Assembly (NCBI RefSeq): GCF_900113685.1
Contig: NZ_FOQG01000017.1
Coordinates: 1 to 64,000 of the forward strand
Direction: 5' to 3'
DNA length: 64,000 bases
Origin: Nocardioides psychrotolerans
GTDB lineage: Bacteria; Actinomycetota; Actinomycetes; Propionibacteriales; Nocardioidaceae
Shown: piece after piece, positions 28,351 through 37,619 of the stretch
Layout of the letters: every line of letters begins with the position of its first letter
How positions within the stretch are numbered: the first letter of the stretch is position 1
The notes under the pieces: model-generated
Told to the model about the DNA's origin: nothing
The model's input: only the letters and a program-made list of their open reading frames with translations
Database searches by the model: none
Translations under genes and position numbers: made by a program

Positions 28351-29595
28351 ATGGACACGCCGATGACATCGCCAAGCACTCCTTCAAATCAGAACGCCGA
28401 TGCCTACGGTCGACGGCACCGAATCCGGGCGGCAGTGCGACACACGTTGCGGCGCATGACTCGGCGACTCATGTGGACGTTCTCGCCTCCGCTGAGCGAG
28501 GGAACATGCTTCCTGCCCATGCCGGCGGTGGGCGAGCACAACGCCGGAGACTTCGCCACGCGATCGACGTGGTATCTGGGACGATGGTCCGCGCATGCCG
28601 CCCATCCTGGCCATGTCCCGGAGATTCCGGCATACCTGGACTCCTCCATCGACGTAGCAGGCGCTGAGCGAGTCCTAGCTCCTGGCCAACCAGTGCACCA
28701 CCTGGTCTGGAAAGTCACGCCACGCACCTATGTCCGTGCTCTCTTGAGCCCTACCCGCGTGACGGTCGTCGACCCGGCGTTCGCGAAGGACGTGGACAGC
28801 GAGGGCTATCTCAACGTCGCGAAGCGACTGGGAGTCACCTTCCCCCGAGAGTTCCTGCCGGGTTCCTTGGCCTCCGCGTCAAGCGAGTGGGCGACGTCCG
28901 CCGCACTAGCGCTCGGGACCGGCCCCAGCGCAGGCTCGCTGGTGGGGGACCACACCATGTGGACCCATCGCATCGTCTGCAACTCAGCCATCCGCGACGG
29001 CGAACTCATGGAGCGCCTGCGTCCAACCCACATTTGCTTCGGCGATCCGGTTTTTCACTTCGGCCCAAGCGCATATGCGGGTGAGTTCCGACGCGACCTT
29101 CGACTCGTTGCCGAGAAGTACGACAGCCTCCTGGTGGTCCCTGGATATTGCGCCGGGCTCCTTGCGGCCAACCTGCCGTGGGCCCACGGGCGGATGATTC
29201 CCTTGGAGCTGTCGAGCAAGGAGTGGCACGCGCCGACCCTCGAGACCCTGGAGGTTAGGGTCACGGGCAACGTGCTAACTCAGCAGATGGTCCCGCTTGC
29301 CATCACTCTCGCAAAGCGCATCGACATAGGTGGCGCAGATGGCCGCAAGCCCGACGAGAAGTACTTCTGGTCCCACTCGCGGGCTCATCAGTACAGCGAC
29401 GATCTGATGAACAGCGTCTTTGACGCCCATCCGGCGTTCTTCCGCGACACCGACTACGCCGACTACTACGCAGAGCACTGCACCGCGGTCGAGGAACTGT
29501 TGGCCTACGGCGAGGAACGAGGCCGCACCTTCCGCACAGTCACCAACTCCTACATCCCAGCACTCGCTCGACGCTTGGCGACGCCGCAGCAGTAG
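28351..29595 (+). CDS. Putative GT42/DUF115-like (sialyltransferase-fold) glycan protein
   Basis: A 414-residue protein of uncertain family. Its central part reads VCNSAIRDGELMERLRPTHICFGDPVFHFG and TGNVLTQQMVPLAITLAKRIDIGGADGR, a layout like GT42 sialyltransferases and MptE/DUF115 proteins, which bind CMP-sugars or similar nucleotides. The C-terminus has YFWSHSRAHQYSD and YGEERGRTFRTVTNSYIPAL. A CMP-sugar synthetase homologue in the opposing operon makes use of a CMP-activated acid plausible. The start is uncertain: AAAGG lies two bases before the chosen ATG, and another ATG follows four codons later. The assignment rests on remembered motif spacing only. Confidence 0.4.
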   Translation: MDTPMTSPSTPSNQNADAYGRRHRIRAAVRHTLRRMTRRLMWTFSPPLSEGTCFLPMPAVGEHNAGDFATRSTWYLGRWSAHAAHPGHVPEIPAYLDSSIDVAGAERVLAPGQPVHHLVWKVTPRTYVRALLSPTRVTVVDPAFAKDVDSEGYLNVAKRLGVTFPREFLPGSLASASSEWATSAALALGTGPSAGSLVGDHTMWTHRIVCNSAIRDGELMERLRPTHICFGDPVFHFGPSAYAGEFRRDLRLVAEKYDSLLVVPGYCAGLLAANLPWAHGRMIPLELSSKEWHAPTLETLEVRVTGNVLTQQMVPLAITLAKRIDIGGADGRKPDEKYFWSHSRAHQYSDDLMNSVFDAHPAFFRDTDYADYYAEHCTAVEELLAYGEERGRTFRTVTNSYIPALARRLATPQQ

Positions 29596-29609
29596 CCGGC
29601 GGTGTTCGG

Positions 29610-31103
29610 CTAGCGGTTGCTGGTGGAGGTCCCGTGCGCGCTCCCTGCTGACGTAACGACCCGTTCAGGAGCCGCGGTGAGACCATCGGCGCCCGCCGCC
29701 AACTCATCCTTGGTGACGGCGCCTCGGCTCGGTTGCGTCGCTGCAGCCAGCGCAAGACACGCGAAAACCCAGAACGTCTCGACCGCGTAACCGGGAGCCT
29801 GCGTGACTTCCGTCCCACCGCCGAGGAGCGCCGCAACTCCAGCGCACAGTGCAATCAGATGTACGCGGCTCGGCAGCAATGCCCCCCGCCGCAACGTGAT
29901 GACAGCCGCGAGACCTAGGAAGGCCAGGCTGGCAACTCCGACCAGTCCCCCATCGAAAAGTTGCTGCAAGGTGGAATTGTGGGACGAGAAGCCAAGAAGC
30001 AACGGGTCACCATTCGCGTATGCGGCTGAGGCTCCTGAACTGCGCTGTCCAAACTCGCCGAACCCCACCAACCGGTGTATGAAGTCAACCTGCTCCTGCC
30101 AGAAGCTTATGGCCATGCTCCAGATGCGATCTCTTCCCTCTAGCGCTACGTCCGCCTCCGTATCGCCTCGGCTGAGGAAGGGGAACAGGGAAGCAGCAAC
30201 ATGGATCACTGGCTGCAGCACGACGACCGCGAGCAAGGGATAGACAAACGGAAGGACCATCGGGAAAGCAGCGAGGTAAACGGACGCCCGGGCGAAAATC
30301 AAAGGCGCCACGACGGACGCCACCAGGACCACGGCGGACACCACCAGAGCTACCCGCGTGTTCGCCGCCACCATAATGAAGATGCCTGCCAAGAGAGCAA
30401 CTGCTCTGTAGACACGAACGGCCCGACCACCTTCGAGGCAGATCAGGCCAGCGGCGACAAAGATGGCAGCCATCAGCGGCGGGACAGCCAGGCTGCTGGT
30501 CAAAGGGAAGAAGACACGAATGCCACCCGTGCTGGAGTCCAGCGAGAAGGTCCTTCCCGCGGCCGCCGGAGATTCAACGCCCGCGAGGTAGCCCAGGACG
30601 TTCGCGATCAGAAAGAGCCCGACGCCATCGAGTAAGGACTTCACAACACTCGGGAACGGATATCGGCGGGCGCAGACAAGAATCAGGATCAGGGTTTCTG
30701 CGTGCCAGACCTGCACGTAGAGCGTCGTCAAGTAACGCGAGGCCGGCAACAGCAAGCTCAGCACGAGGGCCGCGACGATGAGAGGCTGACGGAACGTGTG
30801 TTCGCGTCGACGGCTCTGGGTCAGAGCCAAGATGATCAGGCCGGCGAGGACGAACGTGATGCGCCGCTCTGCAAAGGCCGTCAATCCAAGGACGGTCGGC
30901 ATGAGCAGCAGGGGCAGTACGACCGTGTAGCCATCTCGCGCCGGGGGGGCAAAGCGCCTGCTCGTGCGGATGGCTGCTGCCAGAATGCCCAGACCCAAGC
31001 ACACGAAGATGGCTGCGACCCCGACCCTGGTCGCTACGACGCCCGTGACGATCGCCAGCCCTACGGCCACGAAGGCGAAGCGGTCAAGCCTCAAGTTAGT
31101 CAC
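29610..31103 (-). CDS. O-antigen polymerase / ligase-like membrane protein (Wzy-like)
   Basis: This 497-residue protein has about eleven hydrophobic helices and a large extracytoplasmic loop (about residues 315-390) with RGDTEADVALEGRDRIWSMA and the SSHNSTLQQLFDGGLVG block seen in O-antigen ligase/polymerase proteins. It would join repeat units outside the membrane. The GTG start overlaps the stop of the upstream SMP-30-like gene (GTGA). It is the last gene of the eight-gene operon, and its C-terminal 50 residues are a polar Ala/Ser/Thr tail. Confidence 0.82.
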   Translation of the reverse strand: MTNLRLDRFAFVAVGLAIVTGVVATRVGVAAIFVCLGLGILAAAIRTSRRFAPPARDGYTVVLPLLLMPTVLGLTAFAERRITFVLAGLIILALTQSRRREHTFRQPLIVAALVLSLLLPASRYLTTLYVQVWHAETLILILVCARRYPFPSVVKSLLDGVGLFLIANVLGYLAGVESPAAAGRTFSLDSSTGGIRVFFPLTSSLAVPPLMAAIFVAAGLICLEGGRAVRVYRAVALLAGIFIMVAANTRVALVVSAVVLVASVVAPLIFARASVYLAAFPMVLPFVYPLLAVVVLQPVIHVAASLFPFLSRGDTEADVALEGRDRIWSMAISFWQEQVDFIHRLVGFGEFGQRSSGASAAYANGDPLLLGFSSHNSTLQQLFDGGLVGVASLAFLGLAAVITLRRGALLPSRVHLIALCAGVAALLGGGTEVTQAPGYAVETFWVFACLALAAATQPSRGAVTKDELAAGADGLTAAPERVVTSAGSAHGTSTSNR

Positions 31104-31927
31104 GAGCCGGACACCAGCTCGGCGGCGTCACCGACGAACACGCGCGCCTTACGGTCGGTTGCCGCGGACTGCCCTGCGGTGGTGACCAGGACAAGTTCAT
31201 CATCAACACCGCCAAAGGCAACCGAGGTTGGATAGGCGTCAGGAACCGTAGCGGTCACGAATTTGCGGGGCGACGTCGCTCCCACAACCAAACATCCGCG
31301 TCCCCAGAGCGCTGCCACCACGTGGCCGGACGGAGCAACCGCCAAGCCGTCCGGTTCGTCATCCTCGTCCAAGCGCAGCCATGGCTCGCGAGTGAGCCCG
31401 TGTTCCGTTTTGTTCACACGGTCGATCTGTGGCACCAGTGAGTCAACGTAGAACGCGGAGGTGTCCGTATCCCAGGACAAGCCGTTGGAGATGCCTACCC
31501 CTGTGAAAACCGGCTCAAGCACGGACGCCGCAAGGTCGAACTTGTAGAGAGATGCCCCAAGCGGTCTTCTGTCCATCGACATCGTCCCCACGTAGATGTC
31601 CCCGCAGGGCGTGAGCGCTCCGTCGTTGAAGCGGACATCGTGCGGAAACTTCCACTCACCGACCGTGATCATGGTGCTCTCGGACCAGGAGTAGACGTGC
31701 AGGCTGCTCCGAGACGCGACCAAAATGCGGTCATGGTCCAACGGCAGGGCCACCGTGGCAAACTCAAGTCCGGTCTCGCGGGTCTCTGCCGCCTCGTTGT
31801 TGTAGGGGTCCCAGCGGTGAAGCGTCGCTGCCAAAATGTCGACCCACTGGAACACGCGTGCCTCAGGGATCCAGTGAGGCCCCTCGAAGAGCCGTCCGTG
31901 CGGACCCGGCACGGTATGCCACTTCAT
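31100..31927 (-). CDS. SMP-30/gluconolactonase-family protein
   Basis: A 275-residue six-bladed beta-propeller of the SMP-30/lactonase family. The metal-site residues are visible in FEGPHWIPE (Glu), GISNGLSWD (Asn) and [12 protein letters not shown] (Asp), and [18 protein letters not shown] is a family signature. It may open a sugar lactone made by one of the dehydrogenases beside it. The ATG before KWHTV was chosen because it overlaps the SDR stop as ATGA, as elsewhere in this operon; an ATG five codons upstream is possible. Confidence 0.84.
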   Translation of the reverse strand: MKWHTVPGPHGRLFEGPHWIPEARVFQWVDILAATLHRWDPYNNEAAETRETGLEFATVALPLDHDRILVASRSSLHVYSWSESTMITVGEWKFPHDVRFNDGALTPCGDIYVGTMSMDRRPLGASLYKFDLAASVLEPVFTGVGISNGLSWDTDTSAFYVDSLVPQIDRVNKTEHGLTREPWLRLDEDDEPDGLAVAPSGHVVAALWGRGCLVVGATSPRKFVTATVPDAYPTSVAFGGVDDELVLVTTAGQSAATDRKARVFVGDAAELVSGS

Positions 31928-32649
31928 TCGGTCCCCAGGCATGCTGAAGCTCCGCCGTCTACCACGAGTGTCGATCCCGTGATGAAGCTAGCGCCTGGGC
32001 CAGCGAGGAACGCCACAGCGGAGGCGATCTCGTCGGGCTGGCCGATGCGGCGAAGAGGCGTACGCGTCTCCAGCACGTGCCGTCGCTGCTTCGCATCCTC
32101 GGCACCCCAACGAGCAAAACCCTCACGTAGCTTGGCCGTATCGATCGCGCCCGGACGGACGGCATTGACGCGGATCTGAGGGCCCAGGTCGATGGCTGCC
32201 GACCTGACCCATCCCTCCAGAGCCGCCTTGGAGGTGGCGTAGGCGTTGATGCCTGACGTCGTCGCACTCGCATGCACCGAGCTCACGACCACTACCGAGC
32301 CTTGCTCGCGGCTGAGGTTCTCTCGAGTCGCGTGCACGAGGCTGTCGGCCGCAAGCACGTTGACCCGCATGGTCTCGACGAAGATCTCGTAGGGAGTGTC
32401 ACCCGCAGCGGCCAACGGCTGCACTGCAGCGTTGTGGACGATCGCCGCCAGAGCGAACTGGTCGCTCAGTTGAATGGCAGCTGCTCGCAGGGAGGCGAGG
32501 TCCCCGATATCGATGCCTAGCCAGACATCCACGTCATGACACTCGTGCTGGTCGATCCCGACGACGATGAACCCGTCTCGCTTGAATTGTGCACAGATCG
32601 AAGTTCCGATACCGCCAGCCGCCCCCGTCACCACCACTGCACGCTTCAT
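31924..32649 (-). CDS. Short-chain dehydrogenase/reductase
   Basis: A 241-residue classical SDR with the cofactor motif TGAAGGIG at residue 8, the HNAAVQ motif, the catalytic Ser in [14 protein letters not shown] with Tyr-Lys, and RPGAID. Its acidic residue after the second strand (GIDQHE) suggests NAD(H). It starts on the stop of the hydroxyacid dehydrogenase gene and ends on the start of the SMP-30-like gene, both by ATGA overlaps. In sialic- and legionaminic-acid loci an SDR of this type (PtmA-like) acts next to the CMP-transferase. The substrate here is unknown. Confidence 0.87.
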   Translation of the reverse strand: MKRAVVVTGAAGGIGTSICAQFKRDGFIVVGIDQHECHDVDVWLGIDIGDLASLRAAAIQLSDQFALAAIVHNAAVQPLAAAGDTPYEIFVETMRVNVLAADSLVHATRENLSREQGSVVVVSSVHASATTSGINAYATSKAALEGWVRSAAIDLGPQIRVNAVRPGAIDTAKLREGFARWGAEDAKQRRHVLETRTPLRRIGQPDEIASAVAFLAGPGASFITGSTLVVDGGASACLGTE

Positions 32650-33584
32650 CGTGAACCCAGCTCTTCAAGCAGGATATCCACGGCCCGTGCACTCGCCCGC
32701 GCTACTCCCTCGCGGGTGTTTGAGCCGTTGTGAGCACCCAGGATTACGTTGTCCATCCTTCGAAGCCGACTCGTCTCGGGCAAGGGCTCGACCTCGAAGA
32801 CGTCGAGGCCAGCGCCCGCGATCCCCCCTCGCTCGAGGGCTGCGACTAGAGCCACCTCGTCCACGACGGGACCACGCGCGACGTTGACGAGCAGGCCATC
32901 AGACCGCATAGAACGGAGGGCTCCGTCATCGATCAGGTGGAAGGTCTCACGGGTCAACGGGCAGGTCAGCACCACGAACCGGCTCTCTTGGAGCAGCACA
33001 TGCAGGTCCAGGTCGATCGTCACGCCATGCGGTGCGCGCTCAGGCGGAAGGTACGGGTCGAAGCCGCGCACGTCCATGCCGAATCCGTGTGCTCGGTCCA
33101 CCATGGCCTGGCCGATGACGCCCAGGCCCACGACTCCCAGGGTCGATCCACGGAGCGACGTGCCTTCGACCTTGGGCCAGTGCCCCTCGCGCACGGCCAC
33201 GTCCACTTGGTGATGACGCCGGGCGAGCATCAGCAGATAGGCGAAGGCACTGTCAGCAACCTCTCCCCCGAAAACGCCCGGGGTGTTGCGGACAACCACG
33301 CCGTGCGCTTCAGCTGCGTCGTGGTCCACAGAGTCCATCCCGATGCCCCACCGGATCAGGACTCGCAAGTCTGGGCTGGACTCGAAGAACGAGCGATCCA
33401 GCTGGTCGTCACCCGCGATCACTCCCTGCACCCCTGACATCATCGGTGCGAGCTCCGAGGACAAGAACTGCTGTCCGGTCAAGGGCGGAGCCATCACCTC
33501 GAAACCGGCATCGAGCAGTCGCGGCAGGTGCACCGGAAGCTCGGCCTGCATCTGCGCGCATGTCACCAACACACGGTCCGTCAT
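32646..33584 (-). CDS. D-isomer-specific 2-hydroxyacid dehydrogenase
   Basis: This 312-residue enzyme of the D-3-phosphoglycerate dehydrogenase superfamily carries the NAD motif [13 protein letters not shown] near residue 145, the catalytic-Arg block [16 protein letters not shown], the Glu in DVFEVEPLP, and the catalytic His in [12 protein letters not shown]. It interconverts a 2-keto and a 2-hydroxy acid. The usual C-terminal HTP-type Pro is replaced (AHNGS). Placement directly after the CMP-acid synthetase gene suggests that it makes or reduces a sugar-acid precursor. It is ATGA-coupled on both sides. Confidence 0.88.
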   Translation of the reverse strand: MTDRVLVTCAQMQAELPVHLPRLLDAGFEVMAPPLTGQQFLSSELAPMMSGVQGVIAGDDQLDRSFFESSPDLRVLIRWGIGMDSVDHDAAEAHGVVVRNTPGVFGGEVADSAFAYLLMLARRHHQVDVAVREGHWPKVEGTSLRGSTLGVVGLGVIGQAMVDRAHGFGMDVRGFDPYLPPERAPHGVTIDLDLHVLLQESRFVVLTCPLTRETFHLIDDGALRSMRSDGLLVNVARGPVVDEVALVAALERGGIAGAGLDVFEVEPLPETSRLRRMDNVILGAHNGSNTREGVARASARAVDILLEELGSR

Positions 33585-34255
33585 CGTACGCCGAACAGCT
33601 GGGACGCCTCGATGATCTCGGCAAGCCTGAACTCAGTCTCGACATCGATATCGGTCGCCTCCAGGGCATCCACCTCGACGATGGCGGGACTCTTCCCCAG
33701 CCGGTTGCCGCCGTCGCGCAAGGTCGCCTTGCTGAAGACGTAGAAGCAGGAGTTCTCCAGGTAGATGGGAGCGAGGTCCTGAGTCCTCGCCAACACCGCT
33801 GGGTCATGGTTGACAGCAGTCAGGTCCTCAGTCCACAGACGCCCCTGAATGCGGGTGGCGCCGAAGACCGAGTCGATCCCCTCGCTGTCGAAGAACCGTC
33901 GAATGGCCGCCTCGAACGTCTCGGCTCGCACGAACGGGTTGGTCGAGTGCGTCTGAAGGATGGCTTCGTAGTGAGCATGACCGATTGAGTGCTCAAGGAC
34001 CGCGTTCATCGGCGTGTGCCCATCTCGCAGGTGCGCAGGCCGCTCCACAAGCGTCACAGAGGGGAAGACACGTGCAGCCTCCTCGAGGATCGTCTCGCTG
34101 TCCGTGTCGATGACGACCTCCCCCACCCCAGGAGTGGCGAGCAGCGTCGTGACGACATGCTGGTAGAGCGGGAGGCCGCCGAGCGGTCGGTAGTTCTTCC
34201 CAGGCACTCTTTCGCTCGAGTGCCGCATCGGGACGATGGCGGTCACGAGGTCCAT
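33581..34255 (-). CDS. Acylneuraminate cytidylyltransferase-like CMP-sugar synthetase
   Basis: A 224-residue nucleotidyltransferase of the NeuA/KdsB group that activates a sugar acid with CTP. It has the CTP-binding loop IVPMRHSSERVPGKNYRPLGG, a QTHSTNPFV segment matching the QPTSPLR motif of NeuA, and a metal-binding DIDVETEFRLAE ending like the DID/E of the family. The start was set at the ATG with AGGAAGG upstream; the longer frame adds an unlikely Ser/Thr-rich tail. No nonulosonate synthase (NeuB) lies in the window, so the acid it activates is unknown. Confidence 0.85.
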   Translation of the reverse strand: MDLVTAIVPMRHSSERVPGKNYRPLGGLPLYQHVVTTLLATPGVGEVVIDTDSETILEEAARVFPSVTLVERPAHLRDGHTPMNAVLEHSIGHAHYEAILQTHSTNPFVRAETFEAAIRRFFDSEGIDSVFGATRIQGRLWTEDLTAVNHDPAVLARTQDLAPIYLENSCFYVFSKATLRDGGNRLGKSPAIVEVDALEATDIDVETEFRLAEIIEASQLFGVR

Positions 34256-34283
34256 GCTGTGGCCTTCCTGGCTGAGGCGTGCA

Positions 34284-35213
34284 TCAGTCGTCGTAGTCGA
34301 TGCGATTGCCGATAGCGTCATTGGGGGACAGACGAGCCAGGTCAGGGTAGTAGAACCGCCGGCGGAGCCCCTGGCTCATGCCTGGGTCGGTGCGGAACCC
34401 CTCCGCAGCACCAAGGAACTGGGCAGCCCTGAACTTGGGGATCTCAACGAGGTTGGTCTTCAACTGACGGTCCCGCATCGCGTGCCAGTAGTCGCTCGCA
34501 ATGTTGATGCCGGCCAGCGCGACGGCCTCCCAGGCAGAGAACTGTTCTTCATCCATGATGGCCTTGTAGGCAATAGCCTCGCGGCGGTAACGGTTGCGGA
34601 TCGTCGACCAGGTCTCCTCGTGAACGTGCACCACCGGAGCCTCAGCGACGTAATCCAGGCGCATGCCGAGCGCCAGCGCACGCTTGGCCATGTCGAGATC
34701 CTCCAAACCCGTGAGTCGCTCGTCGTAGCGCATCTGGGCCCAGACGTCCTTGCGGATGATGGCGTTGGCGTTGTTGCTGAACGGGTGCGGCTGGTTGCGG
34801 ATGCTCTCGGTCGGGAACCACTGCTGCATGATCCGGGCCTCGGCGTACTTGGTGCGACCGTCGCCGACCTGCCGGCCGTAAGCAAGGGCTGTCGCAGGAT
34901 CGGAGAATGGCTTGAGCATGTGGTCGACGAACGTGTCGTAAAGCGGATAGACGTGCGCAGACAAGATCAGGAGCAGTTCGCCCTTGGCAGCGTTACACCC
35001 GTAGTTAAGGGACCGACCAAACGTGAATTCCTCTTTAGAGATGTGGACCACCCGGCACCCGCCCTCGGTCGCGATCTTGACGGTGTCGTCCGCCGACCCC
35101 GAGTCGACGACGACGATTTCCTCCACGGGAGTCGTCTGGCTCCGCAGGCCCTGGAGAAGCCGCCCAAGGTGGGCCGCCTCGTTGTAGGCACGAACGACAG
35201 CAGTTACGCGCAC
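34284..35213 (-). CDS. Glycosyltransferase family 2 protein
   Basis: A 309-residue GT-A enzyme: the N-terminus has VRAYNEAAHLGRLLQGL, VVDSGSADDT supplies the first Asp pair, and GLEDLDMAKRAL the ED motif. The DXD position is replaced by an SAHVYP segment, as in some GT2 members. The GTG start was chosen because AAGGAG lies seven bases upstream; a longer frame lacks this. It stands between the CMP-acid synthetase and an unassigned gene and would add one sugar to the repeat unit. Confidence 0.86.
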   Translation of the reverse strand: MRVTAVVRAYNEAAHLGRLLQGLRSQTTPVEEIVVVDSGSADDTVKIATEGGCRVVHISKEEFTFGRSLNYGCNAAKGELLLILSAHVYPLYDTFVDHMLKPFSDPATALAYGRQVGDGRTKYAEARIMQQWFPTESIRNQPHPFSNNANAIIRKDVWAQMRYDERLTGLEDLDMAKRALALGMRLDYVAEAPVVHVHEETWSTIRNRYRREAIAYKAIMDEEQFSAWEAVALAGINIASDYWHAMRDRQLKTNLVEIPKFRAAQFLGAAEGFRTDPGMSQGLRRRFYYPDLARLSPNDAIGNRIDYDD

Positions 35214-35227
35214 GCCGCTACTCCTTT

Positions 35228-36100
35228 CTACGTGACCGACAGGGGCCACGCGCTGGCGACCAGTTTGACCGTTGACTCAATGTTGGTCCTGCTCGAGGCT
35301 CCGAACACAATGGCTTCCAGGTTGGGCAGGCTGGTCACCCACTCGATTGCCTCATCAGGGCGAATCGCACCCGACGCGTACACAGACATGGCGATCGGGC
35401 GGAAGGGACGATTCGCGAGCACGTCGACGTAGGCGTCCAAACCGCCACACATGCGGAATCCGATCTTGTTGATGTTGGCGCAAACGATTGGGTTATCGAC
35501 CCCCACCTTGTCCAACGCATCGAGCAGCTTGGGGAGGTTCATGGTAATGAAGCCGGGCTCAGCGCCGTAGCGTGCCTTCACGTGGTCGGCGAAGATGCGA
35601 AAGGCGTCCACGAAACCCAGCCCGAGCAGAAGGTCAACCACCACGTTCTGAAGGAAGATGACGGGGGTCTTGAGTCCTTCGAACATCTTCATCTCGGCGT
35701 CGATAAGGAGGGTAGTCACTCCTTCGATGTCCTTCTTGGCCAACGACTTGCCTCCACGCATTGCCGCGTCGAAGAAGCCCTCGTCCGGCAGGAACTGACG
35801 GATCGCACCGATCACGCCAGCATCCGCCATGGCGTTGGCGTACTTGTGTGCGTAGGGCATGCAAGGGTAGAAAACTTGGTCCGCGTAGCGCTCGGGCTGC
35901 TCGCGCATGCGCTGAGTGACCTCCGCGATCCGGTCATGGGTGGTGCACATGAATGTGGTGACCCCACAGTCATAGGCAGAGTCGAGCACCGACATCACGG
36001 CGTCGACGGACTGAAAACGCATAGCCTGTGCCCGAGCCTTTTCCTCTGACATGTGGTTGACGCCAAAGAACTGGTTGTCGCCGAAAAGTAGTCGATCCAT
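35228..36100 (-). CDS. Unassigned barrel-like protein in the CMP-sugar operon
   Basis: A 290-residue soluble protein that I do not recognise with confidence. Its N-terminus (LLFGDNQFFGVNHMSEEKA, then VLDSAYDCGVTTFMCTTHDR) and C-terminus (LEAIVFGASSRTNIESTVKLV) have the alternating strand-helix pattern of a TIM barrel and distantly recall aldo/keto reductases, but the catalytic Asp-Tyr-Lys-His set is not evident. It has several Cys and His residues (THDRI, YPCMPYAHKYA). It starts two bases after the Gfo/Idh-type gene and lies 14 bases before the glycosyltransferase, so it belongs to the operon and probably acts on the same sugar. An aldolase, lyase or isomerase role is possible. Confidence 0.55.
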   Translation of the reverse strand: MDRLLFGDNQFFGVNHMSEEKARAQAMRFQSVDAVMSVLDSAYDCGVTTFMCTTHDRIAEVTQRMREQPERYADQVFYPCMPYAHKYANAMADAGVIGAIRQFLPDEGFFDAAMRGGKSLAKKDIEGVTTLLIDAEMKMFEGLKTPVIFLQNVVVDLLLGLGFVDAFRIFADHVKARYGAEPGFITMNLPKLLDALDKVGVDNPIVCANINKIGFRMCGGLDAYVDVLANRPFRPIAMSVYASGAIRPDEAIEWVTSLPNLEAIVFGASSRTNIESTVKLVASAWPLSVT

Positions 36101-36102
36101 CG

Positions 36103-37239
36103 TCAGGCCCTTCTCATCGTGCGAGCAGATCGTCGACTCTTGAGTCTCAACTTCATGCGCCGCCACCAACCACTCGGCACCGGCGGGACGTCGACCGATG
36201 CGCCACTCACGATGTGCTGCACCTCGCCGGAGCCACCGCGAGCGATCGCAGCAAGCAGCTCGTCAGTGACCGTCGCGTCGTCGAAGTTGCCCACTCCGTC
36301 GACCTCCACCTTCTCGATTCGCTTGATCCAGGCGTCCAGCTGAGCGGAGTACTCCTCTCCGCGGAGATAGAAGTCGACCTCCTGGGTCAGCCCGGTCGTG
36401 TAGTGGACGTTCCAGCCCTTCTCGTAGCCGGCGGGGACAGCGGCGTCGTCGCGGAGGTAGACCTGGCACTCCTGCCGGTCGACATTGATCCGCCCGTGCG
36501 TTCCCCAGATCGTGATCTTGGTCGTCATCTTGCGCTGGGACTCGTCGGACCAACTCACCGAGAGTTGCCCACTCATGCCGTGGCCCCAGTCAATGGTCGT
36601 GTAGACCTCGTCCTCTGTCTCGCTCGAGAAGACGTGCCCGAGGACCGTGCCAGAGACCGACTCGGGCCTGCCGAAGTACCACGTCAAGAGATCGAGCGGG
36701 TGGGCGGCGTAGTCATAGAGTGCGCCACCGCCCTCGTCCTTCTTGCTGCGCCAGGTCGACCCTTTCGGCTTGAGCACGACGGGGCCGTAGGCTTCGGCCA
36801 GCACATGAGTAACCCGTCCGAGCGTACCGAGATCGAGCAGTCGCTTAGCCTCGCCGAACGCGCCCACGAATCGGTTGTGATAGCCGACCTGTGTGACGAG
36901 TGACTTGCTACGGGCTAGGTCAGCCAACGCGGCTGAATCCTCCGGCTTCAGGCAGAATGGCTTCTCGCAGAAGACGTGGATGCCGCGCTCAAGGCAGGCG
37001 CGCACCATCGGAGCGTGCAACTTCGAGGGCGTGGAAATGACAGCCGCCTCGACCCCTTGCACGTCGAGCATCTTCTCGAAGTCCGAAAACGTGTCCACAC
37101 CGGTGTACTTGTTGAGGACATCGAGGACATAGCCACTCGAGTCGCAGACTCCTACGACCTCCACGTCCTCGTGGGCGTTGATGATCGAGTAATGGGACAA
37201 ACCCATCTTGCCCAATCCGATGATTCCGACCTTGACCAC
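36103..37239 (-). CDS. Gfo/Idh/MocA-family oxidoreductase
   Basis: A 378-residue NAD(P)-dependent sugar oxidoreductase with the GLGKMGLSH dinucleotide motif at residue 8, the family hallmark EKPF near residue 94, and the YDYAAHPLDLLTWYFG segment carrying the catalytic Asp and His. Family members oxidise or reduce nucleotide sugars, inositols or sugar acids. It is the first gene of the eight-gene minus-strand operon, so the promoter must lie in the 380-base region upstream. With an SDR and a hydroxyacid dehydrogenase it makes three redox enzymes for one pathway. Confidence 0.88.
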   Translation of the reverse strand: MVKVGIIGLGKMGLSHYSIINAHEDVEVVGVCDSSGYVLDVLNKYTGVDTFSDFEKMLDVQGVEAAVISTPSKLHAPMVRACLERGIHVFCEKPFCLKPEDSAALADLARSKSLVTQVGYHNRFVGAFGEAKRLLDLGTLGRVTHVLAEAYGPVVLKPKGSTWRSKKDEGGGALYDYAAHPLDLLTWYFGRPESVSGTVLGHVFSSETEDEVYTTIDWGHGMSGQLSVSWSDESQRKMTTKITIWGTHGRINVDRQECQVYLRDDAAVPAGYEKGWNVHYTTGLTQEVDFYLRGEEYSAQLDAWIKRIEKVEVDGVGNFDDATVTDELLAAIARGGSGEVQHIVSGASVDVPPVPSGWWRRMKLRLKSRRSARTMRRA

Positions 37240-37619
37240 TGCTCAAACCCTTCTCATGGTTGTGTGCGCTCACGACAACCATCGCGTCTTCGGCCCCGAT
37301 GCGGCCGCTAGGTGCAGCGACTCCTCAACGGCTTACGGTTTCACACTTACGCCGCACGCGCGGCATGCGCGGTGCTGTCAGATGTCCATGGCAACGGGTG
37401 GACGTCATTGTCCCGATTTTGACCATTGTCCGCCACCACAGGCAGCAACAAGGACCCCATCTCAGAACTACTAGATGCAGGGTGATGGCGGTCACGAGGA
37501 CGCCCACCAGGAGTCACAACCACGCCAGCATGGGTCCTGGCTCGCGGTGACGACGATCGCTGGCTTCCTGTCTGCCTAGACTAGAGTTGGCGCAATGGCA
37601 AACCTACGCAGGAGCGATT
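37240..37619. other. Divergent promoter region between the CMP-sugar operon and wzc-like gene
   Basis: These 380 bases hold no convincing gene. They are less GC-rich than the flanks (notably 37,330-37,480) and must carry both promoters. For the plus strand, TAGACT (37,577-37,582) or the overlapping TAGAGT (37,582-37,587) could be a -10 element, followed by a GGAG five bases before the GTG of the kinase gene. No clear -35 or operator was identified. Confidence 0.4.

Noticed and set aside
29610..37239. Operon first considered as a complete sialic or legionaminic acid pathway
   Set aside because: No synthase (NeuB type), epimerase (NeuC type) or aminotransferase is present in the window, so only activation and redox steps can be supported.
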